A DNA stretch of 52,789 nt from an uncultured Bacteroides sp. (GCA_945965395.1 CAMFND010000104.1:1-52789); one strand, 5' to 3'. Counted from the first letter of the stretch, positions 24,768 through 34,671 are shown. Notes: generated from the letters alone by a model not told the origin. Program-made: numbers and translations.

Positions 24768-25775
24768 CTATTCTGTAATATTACAAGTAACAACGAAACG
24801 GAAGAATTTGGTTGCATCAGTAGTATCAATAAATCCAAAACTACAATTATATTGTTTACCAACTGGCGTTTCTGGCATGCAACATAATTTTACACAACTC
24901 TTACTTACCTCATCAGAGTCAGGTTTAAAATTAGCACATACTACACCAGGGTAAGCACATACCTTACCAGCTTCATCAAACCAATATCCTGCAGGTTGCT
25001 CACCTGTATAAGCACTTTCTGTATCCCATACACCAGTTGTTGGGTCTGCCGCATAAAACTTAATTGTACCCTCGTCAAATGCTGTAATAAATTCGTCCAA
25101 TGTCATTTCAAACACAGCAGCAATATTTTCTTCAATTGAGGTCAACAAAATATCATCTGCCGTATAATCTGTATTAGGAAGCTCTACAGTAGCAACAGCA
25201 ACAGTCGGGTCCGTCACACTAGCATTCAACGTAAAGCGTACATAATTATCATAATCCGGTCCGTTTTTAGCAAATCCAACTTCTAATGCCAACACTGTAC
25301 CAGCGGTAATTCCACCTTCCGTTAACTCGAAAACCAGCTCTTTATTGGTCTTATCCAATACAACAGATGCTTTGCAAGCCTCATCATCCTGCGCACAAGG
25401 CTGGTTCGCCGAGTTGAAATACCAACCGGCATCATCCTTGTTATATGGCGTCTTTAACCACTGATTACGAGTCGTATTAATCGGATAGAAAACGGTTTCG
25501 CCTGTGCTCAATCCATCAATCACAGCATCTACACTCATACCCATCTTTTCTTCAAACTTTGCAGCATAGTCCGAAAGCTTTACTGTATATGAATGTTCTC
25601 CATTTACTTCCAAGGCACCAGTAGCAGAAATCTGAGCTTCTGTGTCAATCTTTAAATAAGGGTTTTCATTTTCCCCATAAACATGTTTTGAGGTAGCATC
25701 ATTGTAATCGTCACTACATGCTGTAAATGCGAGCAACGAACAGCAGCAAAATGCTAATAATATATTCTTTTTCAT
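24768..25775 (-). CDS. Lipoprotein with two DUF4859-like domains (surface binding protein candidate)
   Basis: 335 residues. The lipobox AFTAC gives Cys20, followed by SDDYND, a strong lipoprotein export signal of Bacteroides surface lipoproteins. Two repeats of about 140 residues share one signature: GWYFNSANQPC (first) and GYWFDEAGKVC (second). A third copy is at the C-terminus of the next protein. The second repeat is cysteine-rich (CAYPGVVC, SCVKLCC). The position just after SusD is the usual place of SusE/SusF or SGBP proteins, so a ligand-binding role on the cell surface is likely. It carries no catalytic motif. Spacing to SusD is 25 bases. Confidence 0.78.
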   Translation of the reverse strand: MKKNILLAFCCCSLLAFTACSDDYNDATSKHVYGENENPYLKIDTEAQISATGALEVNGEHSYTVKLSDYAAKFEEKMGMSVDAVIDGLSTGETVFYPINTTRNQWLKTPYNKDDAGWYFNSANQPCAQDDEACKASVVLDKTNKELVFELTEGGITAGTVLALEVGFAKNGPDYDNYVRFTLNASVTDPTVAVATVELPNTDYTADDILLTSIEENIAAVFEMTLDEFITAFDEGTIKFYAADPTTGVWDTESAYTGEQPAGYWFDEAGKVCAYPGVVCANFKPDSDEVSKSCVKLCCMPETPVGKQYNCSFGFIDTTDATKFFRFVVTCNITE

Positions 25776-25800
25776 GATAAATCTTTTTTAAGTGTTTTCA

Positions 25801-27468
25801 TTAACCTCCATAACCCGGATTTTGTTTCAACTTCAAGTTTCCTTCCAGGAATGTCTTATGAATCGGGAAGATATCACAATGATTATCATTCACATCTTCT
25901 GTACGGTCTTTACAGAACCAAGATTTGCCATTGAACACATTCTGTCCGTTCGTCATACGGAAACGAATCAAGTCCTGGCGACGATGATGTTCTGCTACAA
26001 ACTCCCATGCCAAATCATCCAATAATCCACCTAAAATAATATCAGCACCACCTTCTTCCGTAGTTACCCAATTATCCGGTTCATCTTGTTTGGCTGTATT
26101 TTCACGATGACCATATTTATATATGCTACCACCTTTCAACTGAGCAACCGTACGAGTAGCTTTTTCCGGATTATCTTTAAAAGCACGCTGGCGTACTTCT
26201 GTAACCAGATTAGCTGCATCTTCTTCGGTCTCACCATTATATCCACCCAAACGTAACAAACATTCAGCTTTCATCATCATAGCATCTGCCAACCGGAAGA
26301 AAGGAACATCGTCGTAAGAAGTACCCCAGTCGCCCGATTTGATTTCATATTTCACCAAACGGGCTCCCTCCATCGGATAACATCCGGGATTATCTGTACT
26401 ACGAATTTCACGTGTATAATCCAAAGGTTTACCATCCACATAAATGATATTACCACTCAAATCCTTCTGAACTCCTTCAATCCAACAGTCTGTAAAACGT
26501 GTATCAGCAGGATCGTAAGTTTCCAGGAACTGTGGTAAAGCTGCGCTTCCGCCTGTTGCCCATCCGGTAAACCCCCATGTCGCACGTCCAGCTTCATTCA
26601 TCCATTTATTGGCATAATAATTACCACCTGCATATAAATACTCAAATGGTATGCCAAAAATAATCTCAGGAGATGTAGAAATATCTTCCTTAAAGTTATC
26701 CGAATAATTCGGTGCCAATGAGAATGGACCGGCTAATACCTGATTCAACTCATCAATACATTTCTGATAATAAGAATCATCCGAGTGATCATTAAACCAT
26801 GCATTATGATTCAGATACATTTTGGCAAGAATCATGTGTACCGCATAGTTGTTGATTTCACCCATTCTCACTTCATCACCGCACTTATCTTTAATGTCAT
26901 TCAGTTCCGTAATCAGAAAATCCCAAACCTCCTGCGGTTTAGCTTGCTCGGGTTGCCAGCCAGCCGGATGATCATACGTAGTATCCAATGGAATGTTACG
27001 GAACAAATCAAACAAAATGTAATAATACAATGCACGATAAGCACGAAGTTGTGCAACTGATGTTTCTGACTCCTGTACAGCCTTATCCGCCAAAAGTTTA
27101 TTGCAAGCATTAATACCTTCATAAGCATATTGCCATTCAGTCCACAAATGGTCAATCTGTGAATGGAAATTGTGCTCATGCATAGCAATATAAAGATCTC
27201 CCCATCCCACTCCAATTCGCAAAGGAGTAGTCCACAGATCAGAGGTCTCATCCATCACATCTGCATAACCATTCCATCCCCAATACAAGCTACGCAAGGA
27301 AGAATATACAGGAGCAAACATGGCAGCAGCATCCTTATCTGTAAATTCGTACTTTTCAGATGCCAGCTCACTATAAATAGTTTCGCTCAAATCAGTACAG
27401 CTATTCAGTGAGAGCATACTTGCACCGATTACTGTTCCGAGTAATGATTTATATAAATTTGATTTCAT
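25801..27468 (-). CDS. SusD/RagB-family nutrient-binding lipoprotein
   Basis: 555 residues. The signal ends with lipobox SLNSC, giving Cys24. The N-terminal half carries the SusD tetratricopeptide-like helices (YEGINACNKLLADK, LRAYRALYYYILFDLFRNIPL), and the C-terminal RagB/SusD region ends RQDLIRFRMTNG...FPIHKTFLEGN, typical of the family. It is the surface lid of the SusC transporter and binds incoming oligomers. It starts 12 bases after SusC and clearly shares its transcript. The ligand cannot be told from sequence. Confidence 0.95.
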   Translation of the reverse strand: MKSNLYKSLLGTVIGASMLSLNSCTDLSETIYSELASEKYEFTDKDAAAMFAPVYSSLRSLYWGWNGYADVMDETSDLWTTPLRIGVGWGDLYIAMHEHNFHSQIDHLWTEWQYAYEGINACNKLLADKAVQESETSVAQLRAYRALYYYILFDLFRNIPLDTTYDHPAGWQPEQAKPQEVWDFLITELNDIKDKCGDEVRMGEINNYAVHMILAKMYLNHNAWFNDHSDDSYYQKCIDELNQVLAGPFSLAPNYSDNFKEDISTSPEIIFGIPFEYLYAGGNYYANKWMNEAGRATWGFTGWATGGSAALPQFLETYDPADTRFTDCWIEGVQKDLSGNIIYVDGKPLDYTREIRSTDNPGCYPMEGARLVKYEIKSGDWGTSYDDVPFFRLADAMMMKAECLLRLGGYNGETEEDAANLVTEVRQRAFKDNPEKATRTVAQLKGGSIYKYGHRENTAKQDEPDNWVTTEEGGADIILGGLLDDLAWEFVAEHHRRQDLIRFRMTNGQNVFNGKSWFCKDRTEDVNDNHCDIFPIHKTFLEGNLKLKQNPGYGG

Positions 27469-27480
27469 ATCGATTCAATA

Positions 27481-30400
27481 TTAGAAAGTTAAGTTCAAAC
27501 CAAAGGTAAACGAACGAATGGATGGATATTTATCACGCGCATCAATACCTGCAGAAGTAGGATACCAGTTGGACAACTCTGGATCCAATCCAGAATAACC
27601 AGTAATACAGAACAAGTTATCACCAGACAAATAAGCACGTACCCCCTTGATATATTTATTGTTCTTCTTTATTGGGAAAGTATAGCCAATAGTAAGGTTC
27701 GTCAACTTCAAGAAATCACCATCTTCCAAATAATAACTTACAAAAGTCTGAGGCTGAGAAGAAGACAATGTATACTGTCCACCATAAGGAGCTTCCTCAA
27801 CAGATTTCAATCGGTTGTATGCAATAGAATTGTTTTCATAGAAAGCACGAGGCTCATTCAAAATCTTGAATCCCAATTGGCTGGTAAACTGCATACTCAA
27901 ATCCCAGTTTTTATAAGACAAATTATTTGTCCATCCCAAATAGACTTTAGGCAGACCGCTACCCAAGTACTGACGATATTCATCATTTTTCAACTGATCA
28001 TTAGAGAATTCTACAACCTCTCCATCTGGTTTTTCAATCAGGAACAGACCATTCTCGGATACACCAACAGATTTCAATCCATAAAATTCTCCCAAAGCTC
28101 TACCTTCTTCCATACGGTGAGTAGAAATACTAATAGGTTCCCCCAGTCCCCCGGTATCCATAAAGCTGTTAGATTCATACATATCGTTAGACAAACTCAA
28201 CAACTTATTTTTATTAGCAGAAACTGTAACAACAGTTTTCCATTCAAAGTCTTTGGTACGCACCGGAACTGCATTTACAGCAACTTCGATACCTTGATTT
28301 CGTACAGAACCCGCATTAGCCAAAGTTGAATTGAATAAGTTCGGAGGAGTTGGAACTGTGTACAAAAACAATAAATCAGTTGTCTTCTTGTTATATACAT
28401 CAATAGAACCACCCAAACGATTATCCAATACACTCCAATCTAAACCCACATTGAATTCCGTAGATTTTTCCCAACGAAGATCCGGATTCGGATTAGAACT
28501 TACAGATAAACCTGGTAACCATTTACCATCACTATAATAATAGGAACTGCCATAAGCGTACTTTGTCAATGAAATATACGGATCATTCGGTATAACACCG
28601 GTAATACCAAAACCTGCACGCAATTTCAAATTATTTAGCCAAGTAATGTCTTTCATAAACTCCTCATTACTGATAGTCCATCCTAATGAAGCAGAAGGGA
28701 ACGTACCCCACTTATTGTTATCTCCAAACTTGGAAGAACCTTCCCGACGTACACTCACCAACAAATTATAACGATTATCGTAGGCATAACTTACACGGGC
28801 AAAGAAACCAATTAAAGTATTTTCACTGGCACTACTGCCCATTCCTGCTTTACCTTCCTTCAAAGCCTGACCTATACCCAAATTATTCCATTGGAAGAAG
28901 TCTGTTGGGAAATTATAGTTATTAGCATAATTTTGTTCATATTTGTAATACTGGTAACTATAACCCACCATTGCATTCATACGATGCTTACCTACATTCA
29001 AATCATATTTAGAAGTAAGCTCCAAATTATTCTGAAAGCTTTCACTATTTGTGTGATAAGCATATCCTGTCCATTGGTTCAATTGGTTCCCATAATAATC
29101 AGAAGTATTATACCCCTTATCGTGAGCACCAAAACGACTGGTAGCTAACATCAAATTGGTTTGCCATCCTTTAATGGGTTCAAAAGTAATATTACCAGCA
29201 GCACGAGTCTCTTCGTAAGTATAATTACCCAAACGTTCTTCCAACATTCCTACCGGATTATAGTAGTAGTTTACCCCGAAATCTTCATTATAAGAACCAT
29301 CTTCGTTATAAATCGGAGCCGTCGGATTACGGGCAATCGCCTGACGATAAATATTTGATTGGTCTGTGGCTGTAGCATTGGTTGCACTATTCTTATGCCA
29401 TTTCTTGACCATATTCAAATTAACCTTCAACATATCATTCAGCATCCAGTGAGAAACATCAAAACGCATACGGATATCTTCTGCATACGTATTCATAATC
29501 ACACCATCTTCCTTACGATAAGTAAAGTCTGCTGAATAAGTAGTCTGTTTTGTACCTCCAGAAATATTAAAGTTGTGATTATGAGTGAAACCGGTACGGC
29601 TGATAGCATCCAACCAGTCTGTATCATATCCTTTATCCGTAAAGTTTGTTTTTCCGGCACGTACATCTTCTGCTGTCATAAAGTCCAGTTTCTTGCCAAA
29701 CTGAGAAGCGGAAACATAGCCAGAATAGGATGCCGTAGTGTGTGCTTCACGCTTACCGGTTTTTGTAGTAATCAAAATCACACCGTTTGCACCTCGTGTA
29801 CCATAAATAGCTGCCGCAGAAGCATCCTTCAACACATCGATAGCTTCAATATTTTCAGGAGCGACTGTACTTAAATCACCTTCTACCCCATCTACCAATA
29901 CCAACGGAGTGGTACTACCGTTTACAGATATCACACCACGCAAACGGATTGAAGAAGTCGCATTCGGGTCACCAGAACCTTTTGCAATACTCAAACCAGC
30001 CACCTTACCTTTAATCAAATCGGCCGCATCGCCTACCTTACCCACTGTAAAGTCTTCAGCTTTTACAGAAGAAATTGCACTGGTCACATCACCTTTACGC
30101 TGCGTACCGTAACCAATTACCACGACTTCGTCCATCACTTCCGTATCTTCCTTCAAGGTAATGACAGCACCTGCCTTCAACTGACTGACAGGAATTTCCT
30201 GCGTCTTATAACCGATGTAGCTAATTTGAAGTACTGATTTGGCTGATACATTTAAGCTAAAATTCCCATCAAAATCAGTAATCGTACCATTGGAAGTGCC
30301 TTTTTCCATAATATTTGCACCAATAATGGACTCACCTTTTGAATCAACCACCTTACCAGAGATAGCCTTTTGTTGCAAGACAGTCTCCACAACCGGTGCT

Positions 30401-30513
30401 CCAACAGATTCCGCATAGGTTGCCATAGGTAAACAACCTGCAGAAAGCACTACACATGCCGACACTTTTACAAATGCACGACTAAACAACATGCGATTTA
30501 ACTGTGTATTCAT
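27481..30513 (-). CDS. SusC/RagA-family TonB-dependent outer membrane transporter
   Basis: 1010 residues. The signal peptide ends near TYAES. A carboxypeptidase-regulatory-like domain follows (KAISGKVVDSKGESIIGANI, YIGYKTQEIPVSQL), then the TonB box/plug (DEVVVIGYGTQRKGDVTSAI, NGVILITTKTG) and a 22-strand barrel ending RSFTFGLNLTF with terminal Phe. It imports large oligomers or glycopeptides across the outer membrane with TonB energy. There is no anti-sigma (STN) domain, in line with control by the hybrid two-component regulator in this locus. It starts 25 bases after the GH127 lipoprotein gene, so GH127-SusC-SusD are one operon. Confidence 0.96.
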   Translation of the reverse strand: MNTQLNRMLFSRAFVKVSACVVLSAGCLPMATYAESVGAPVVETVLQQKAISGKVVDSKGESIIGANIMEKGTSNGTITDFDGNFSLNVSAKSVLQISYIGYKTQEIPVSQLKAGAVITLKEDTEVMDEVVVIGYGTQRKGDVTSAISSVKAEDFTVGKVGDAADLIKGKVAGLSIAKGSGDPNATSSIRLRGVISVNGSTTPLVLVDGVEGDLSTVAPENIEAIDVLKDASAAAIYGTRGANGVILITTKTGKREAHTTASYSGYVSASQFGKKLDFMTAEDVRAGKTNFTDKGYDTDWLDAISRTGFTHNHNFNISGGTKQTTYSADFTYRKEDGVIMNTYAEDIRMRFDVSHWMLNDMLKVNLNMVKKWHKNSATNATATDQSNIYRQAIARNPTAPIYNEDGSYNEDFGVNYYYNPVGMLEERLGNYTYEETRAAGNITFEPIKGWQTNLMLATSRFGAHDKGYNTSDYYGNQLNQWTGYAYHTNSESFQNNLELTSKYDLNVGKHRMNAMVGYSYQYYKYEQNYANNYNFPTDFFQWNNLGIGQALKEGKAGMGSSASENTLIGFFARVSYAYDNRYNLLVSVRREGSSKFGDNNKWGTFPSASLGWTISNEEFMKDITWLNNLKLRAGFGITGVIPNDPYISLTKYAYGSSYYYSDGKWLPGLSVSSNPNPDLRWEKSTEFNVGLDWSVLDNRLGGSIDVYNKKTTDLLFLYTVPTPPNLFNSTLANAGSVRNQGIEVAVNAVPVRTKDFEWKTVVTVSANKNKLLSLSNDMYESNSFMDTGGLGEPISISTHRMEEGRALGEFYGLKSVGVSENGLFLIEKPDGEVVEFSNDQLKNDEYRQYLGSGLPKVYLGWTNNLSYKNWDLSMQFTSQLGFKILNEPRAFYENNSIAYNRLKSVEEAPYGGQYTLSSSQPQTFVSYYLEDGDFLKLTNLTIGYTFPIKKNNKYIKGVRAYLSGDNLFCITGYSGLDPELSNWYPTSAGIDARDKYPSIRSFTFGLNLTF

Positions 30514-30538
30514 CTTGTTTATATTTAAGGGTTAATAA

Positions 30539-32977
30539 TCACTCTACTTTCCATTCAATAATACCTCCCGAAGCTCCTTTCTGAAGCTGTGCCGAGATTT
30601 TCAATCCGGTAGTCTGGACTGGCTTGAAGTTTACTACATTGTATTTGTCCTTTTCTACCCCATATTTATCACTCGTTTCTACTTCTTTCCAGCTGTTTCC
30701 AGACTTGTAATACAATGTCCAGCTTTGCGGTACACGGAAATCACCGTCGTAATGATCAAAATCCAGCCAGTAAACTTCCACTTTAGATACGGTGTAAGGT
30801 TTGTCGAATTCGTAGGCCAGAGACTCCATCGTACCATTCTTCAACCACCAGTAGAAATAGGGCTTGGAAGTATCTGAAGAACGTTTCGGCTCCCACTGGT
30901 CGTTCACACCCCACGCGTAAGACATCACGGCTGCCGACTCAGGCGCATCTTTCTGGATTGCAGCCTGAATGGTGAATGTCTGTGCCTTTGAAGCAATGGT
31001 CGGCTCGGGAGTTGGAGTTGCATATTCTTTTGATTCCGGAATCCAAACTTCCATCTGGTCGGCTCCGCGGTTGTTCCATGTAGAATAAGGGATAGCCTTG
31101 AATGCGACATCTTTTACTGTACCATCCTTCTCAACTTCCTTCGCAGTGCCTTTCAATACCATCACCCCGTTCAACAGATTGGCATCGTATGAAGCTTCTA
31201 TCGGAGTATCATTCGGAATAAATTTATTGAATACGATGCTGTCAGGCTGATCCTTTCCTTCCAGGCAGAACATAATCGGTCCACGTTCCAATGCTACCAT
31301 TCCACGGTCTACTTCCACTTTATCGTTGGCTTTGATGCGGCGAACGTCCATCGGCATTTCCAGTTCAATTACATCACCAGCCTTCCATGTACGTACGATA
31401 GTTTCATAGCCGTCACCTTCTGCTCCACGTGTAGCCGAGCCGTTTACCTTCAATGTATATTTCTTGGCCGCATCGGTATATGCATACAGATCAGAAGCTA
31501 CAGGAGCAGCTTTTGTCCATCCCGGGATACGGAGGCGGATAGCAAATTTACCTTCTTTTTCAGGAGTAACCTTGATGGTTACTTTTCCGTTCCACGGATA
31601 TTCGGTAGTCTGTTCCAGTGTTACCTTATTATCTGCGGTCTGCATTTCTGCCTTACCCTGAATATAGAGGTTCACATAAATGTCATTCTGCTGGGTGGCA
31701 TACGCATAGCTTGGTACGGAAGCCATAAAGCGGGTTACATTACCCGGACAGCAGGCACAGCCAAACCAGCGCTGGCGTTCGTGTTCGCCCATTGATTCCA
31801 GCGAATTGTCATAAAAGAATTTGTCACCGCTCAGAGAAACACCTGAAATCACACCATTATACAAGGCACGTTCCAATACATCCACATACTTGGAATCACC
31901 CGTGGCCAGGAACATACGGTAGTTCCAGTACACATTGGCAATGGCTGCACAGGTCTCACAATAAGCGGTATGATTCTGCAATTCATAATTCGGGCCGAAA
32001 CCTTCTCCCTGAGCTCTGGAACCCATACCTCCAGTAATATACAGTTTCTTGCTCACCAGGTTATCCCACAAACGGGTCAACGCATGAAAATAAGCCGTAT
32101 CGTTTGTCAGAGCTGCCACATCGGCAACACCAGAATAGAGGTATCCGGCACGTACCGCATGACCTACAATTTCATCCTGCTGAAGAATAGGTTTGTGGTC
32201 CTGACTGTATTCATTCAGTTTATGTCCGTCTGTACCACGTCCGGTTTCTTCCACAAAATAACGGGCCATGTCAAGGTATTTCTTGTCACCCGTTACCTTA
32301 TATAATTTACACAATGCCATTTCCACGATAGGATGGCCCGAGGGCACATGTTTCTGTCCTTCACCCGATCCGAACACCTTGCAAACCAGGTCGGCATTCT
32401 TGATGGCTACATCAAGGAATGTACGCTTGCCTGTAGCCCGATAATGTGCTACGGCAGCCTCATACATGTGACCACTGTTATACAACTCATGACTGTTCAG
32501 TTTTTCCCATTTGGAATGTCCCCACCAACCGGACAAACGTTCACATTTATTCGTCACGCAAGTAGTCAGGTATCCGTCCGGTTCCTGAGCTGCCGCAATA
32601 ATATTGATTACACTATCCAGGTAATGATCAAGCTGAGGGTCATACTTCACCGCCAATGAATAAGACGCTCCTTCTATTACCTTATACGGGTCAGTATCAT
32701 CAAAAGAAAAATCACCACGATGTTCTCCCTTCTTTAGTCCGCCTGCAATAGCAAAGTTATCAAAACGGCCGTTCTTCTCACATTCCTTAAAAGCGGAAGG
32801 AATGGAAACCGTACGGTTCGTTTCAATACGGGGTGACCAAAAGCCATCGTTAATATGTACTTGGGTAAACGGTACTTCCTGAATTGGAGCATCCGGTTGC
32901 TGGTAGGTCGGTTTCGTGCAGGAAGTGATTCCCAGCACAGCGACACCACTCATTAATATCAAAAGCCTGTTTTTCAT
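30539..32977 (-). CDS. GH127-type beta-L-arabinofuranosidase, lipoprotein
   Basis: 812 residues. The signal ends with lipobox LGITSC, giving Cys20; the following TKPTYQQ is not acidic, so surface export is less clear than for the neighbours. The GH127 catalytic core contains Glu341 and Cys343 (YCETC) and Cys409-Cys410 (FGCACCPGN), matching the zinc-thiolate nucleophile site of HypBA1. It has a beta-sandwich domain with LRIPGWTK, and about 120 C-terminal residues of discoidin type (VSKVEVYWLDFDHYDGDFRVP). It is a full-length paralog of the protein at 11274-13694, from which it differs in anchoring. It is the first gene of the SusC/D operon, behind an exact -7 box. Confidence 0.88.
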   Translation of the reverse strand: MKNRLLILMSGVAVLGITSCTKPTYQQPDAPIQEVPFTQVHINDGFWSPRIETNRTVSIPSAFKECEKNGRFDNFAIAGGLKKGEHRGDFSFDDTDPYKVIEGASYSLAVKYDPQLDHYLDSVINIIAAAQEPDGYLTTCVTNKCERLSGWWGHSKWEKLNSHELYNSGHMYEAAVAHYRATGKRTFLDVAIKNADLVCKVFGSGEGQKHVPSGHPIVEMALCKLYKVTGDKKYLDMARYFVEETGRGTDGHKLNEYSQDHKPILQQDEIVGHAVRAGYLYSGVADVAALTNDTAYFHALTRLWDNLVSKKLYITGGMGSRAQGEGFGPNYELQNHTAYCETCAAIANVYWNYRMFLATGDSKYVDVLERALYNGVISGVSLSGDKFFYDNSLESMGEHERQRWFGCACCPGNVTRFMASVPSYAYATQQNDIYVNLYIQGKAEMQTADNKVTLEQTTEYPWNGKVTIKVTPEKEGKFAIRLRIPGWTKAAPVASDLYAYTDAAKKYTLKVNGSATRGAEGDGYETIVRTWKAGDVIELEMPMDVRRIKANDKVEVDRGMVALERGPIMFCLEGKDQPDSIVFNKFIPNDTPIEASYDANLLNGVMVLKGTAKEVEKDGTVKDVAFKAIPYSTWNNRGADQMEVWIPESKEYATPTPEPTIASKAQTFTIQAAIQKDAPESAAVMSYAWGVNDQWEPKRSSDTSKPYFYWWLKNGTMESLAYEFDKPYTVSKVEVYWLDFDHYDGDFRVPQSWTLYYKSGNSWKEVETSDKYGVEKDKYNVVNFKPVQTTGLKISAQLQKGASGGIIEWKVE

Positions 32978-33006
32978 ATTATATTGGGTTCTTTATTCGT
33001 TTGTTG

Positions 33007-33014
33007 CAAATGTA
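33007..33014 (-). promoter_or_regulatory. -7 promoter box of the GH127-SusC-SusD operon
   Basis: TACATTTG on the reverse strand matches TAnnTTTG and lies 29 bases upstream of the GH127 ATG. A TTTTC about 22 bases further upstream could act as a poor -33 element. This is probably the main regulated promoter of the locus; the binding site of the regulator is not recognisable. Confidence 0.5.
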
Positions 33015-33199
33015 GAAGTTTAAAGACTAAAAGGATGAAAATATTATCCATTCCACTACCAAAATAGTCGGTATACCACACCTGTCTCCAACACAATAAG
33101 GAGTTATAATTCAATTAGTTACACAATTGTATTAGATTTTTTTGATATGTTTCAGGATTATTTTATCATCAAACATACAGTCTATTATTCTTTTTATCA

Positions 33200-34435
33200 T
33201 TACTTCATTGACAATCGTACCATCAATACTCCATGAGGTGCAATCTCATATTTCGTATTGTCTTTAGTAGTTCCTATATTCTGATGCTTCCACAAATCAC
33301 GAATCACATACTCATTTTTACGCATATTCACCTGGTCCGCAAAATAAATGGTTTGTTTATGCCAATCATAATTCAGTTTCCAGACGCTCTCTGTACGATT
33401 TAAGAAACAAACAGCTAATTCTCCATTTGCCAAAGGTTTTGCCCAAATTTCCTTTTCGCCCATATCCATAAATCTACGAGCCTGCTGACCCAACTTATCT
33501 TGGTTTACAGCAATCACTTCTTTATTAGTTAATATTTCTTTAGTTTCAGTATCCATTTTTCGCAAATCATTACCAGCCATCAAGGGAGTAGCCAGCATGC
33601 ACCACATAGAAAAATGGGTCATGTATTCATCCCGAGTCATACCACCATTTCCTATTTCCAACATTTCGGCATCATTCCAGTGTCCCGGTCCAGCATACGG
33701 ATACAGGTCAGCCATAATATCGATAATATCCAACACGCCGACACCTCCCCAATCAAACTTACACTGATAACAATCCCGAATATCAGGAGTAACACGCCAC
33801 ATGTGTCCGATTCCTTTTCCCCACTTCCAGGGCTGATTTTCTCCCCATTCACAAATGCTAAACACAATGGGACGGCCACTTAACTTAATGGCATCACTCA
33901 TTGTCTGATAAGCTGCCCGCGCATTCTGACCTTCATTGGAACACCAGTCATATTTTAAATAGTCTACCCCCCAAGCAGCATATTGTCGGGCATCCTGAAA
34001 CTGGTATCCCCGACTCCCCGGACGTCCCTGACAAGTATAGGACCCCGCACAAGAATAAATTCCAAGTTTCAGCCCTTTGCTGTGTATATAGTCAGCCAAA
34101 GCCTTTATCCCATTCGGGAAACGTACAGGGTCAGGGATAATGTTTCCCAAAGAATCTCTTCCTACCTGCCAACAGTCGTCAATCACAATATACTCATACC
34201 CGGCATCTTTCATTCCTGATTCCACCATTGCATCGGCCATTTCCTTCATCAAACTTTCACTTACATCACAACCAAATTTATTCCAGCTGTTCCATCCCAT
34301 AGGTGGTGTTTGTGCCAAAGAGTTAAATACAGAATCAGGAAGTGCCTTAGCTTCTCCAAAAAACATCTGGGCATGTATATTACATCCGCATAATAGCGCC
34401 AGCCCCAATAGAGTTTCTCTCAGTTTCATATACAT
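33200..34435 (-). CDS. GH27 alpha-galactosidase, secreted
   Basis: 411 residues from ATG 34435; the ATG two codons later (34429) is also possible. The signal peptide ends near CNIHAQ. The GH27 barrel begins with the classic TPPMGWNSWNKFGC; the nucleophile is Asp163 in YLKYDWC and the acid/base Asp255 in GHWNDAEML. A C-terminal beta domain covers about 320-411. The family removes terminal alpha-galactose (alpha-N-acetylgalactosaminidase and beta-L-arabinopyranosidase are rarer GH27 activities). It has its own -7 box and is divergent from the regulator gene; a 222-base gap with another promoter separates it from GH127, so it is a separate unit. A natural target in this locus is alpha-galactose, possibly on serine of a glycoprotein (inference). 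Confidence 0.92.
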   Translation of the reverse strand: MYMKLRETLLGLALLCGCNIHAQMFFGEAKALPDSVFNSLAQTPPMGWNSWNKFGCDVSESLMKEMADAMVESGMKDAGYEYIVIDDCWQVGRDSLGNIIPDPVRFPNGIKALADYIHSKGLKLGIYSCAGSYTCQGRPGSRGYQFQDARQYAAWGVDYLKYDWCSNEGQNARAAYQTMSDAIKLSGRPIVFSICEWGENQPWKWGKGIGHMWRVTPDIRDCYQCKFDWGGVGVLDIIDIMADLYPYAGPGHWNDAEMLEIGNGGMTRDEYMTHFSMWCMLATPLMAGNDLRKMDTETKEILTNKEVIAVNQDKLGQQARRFMDMGEKEIWAKPLANGELAVCFLNRTESVWKLNYDWHKQTIYFADQVNMRKNEYVIRDLWKHQNIGTTKDNTKYEIAPHGVLMVRLSMK

Positions 34436-34473
34436 TCAAGGTTTTAAAATTATACTATACTTCTGACAAGAAA

Positions 34474-34481
34474 CAAAAGTA
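34474..34481 (-). promoter_or_regulatory. -7 promoter box of the GH27 gene
   Basis: TACTTTTG on the reverse strand matches TAnnTTTG. A TTTG lies 17 bases upstream (usual spacing 19-21), and the ATG is 38 bases downstream. Confidence 0.5.
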
Positions 34482-34571
34482 CGGCTAACCTCCTCAAACA
34501 AACAGAACAATTGTATATTATGATAGAAAAATAGTCTAATCCGCCTTTCTTATTTCACACACATCTTTCCA

Positions 34572-34671
34572 TTTTTTATGTTTCCCGAAGCGAAACCCTA
34601 CGTTTTCCGTACCAGAACCTTACGTTTCCCGTAGCGGAAACATAGGGTTTCCTTATGAGAAACATAAAAAA
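34572..34671. repeat. 100-base symmetric palindrome of four 22-base dyad repeats
   Basis: The outer 13-base arms 34572-34584 (TTTTTTATGTTTC) and 34659-34671 (GAAACATAAAAAA) and the inner 9-base arms 34592-34600 (GAAACCCTA) and 34643-34651 (TAGGGTTTC) are perfect and share one centre at 34621.5. Read along the strand, it is four imperfect repeats of about 22 bases, each beginning GTTTCC or GTTTTCC and each itself a small dyad (GTTTCC..GGAAAC). It may be a Bacteroides REP-like element. Confidence 0.8.

Noticed and set aside
34572-34671. CRISPR array or insertion-sequence end
   Set aside because: The units of about 22 bases abut with no spacers, and no transposase gene or target duplication is present.
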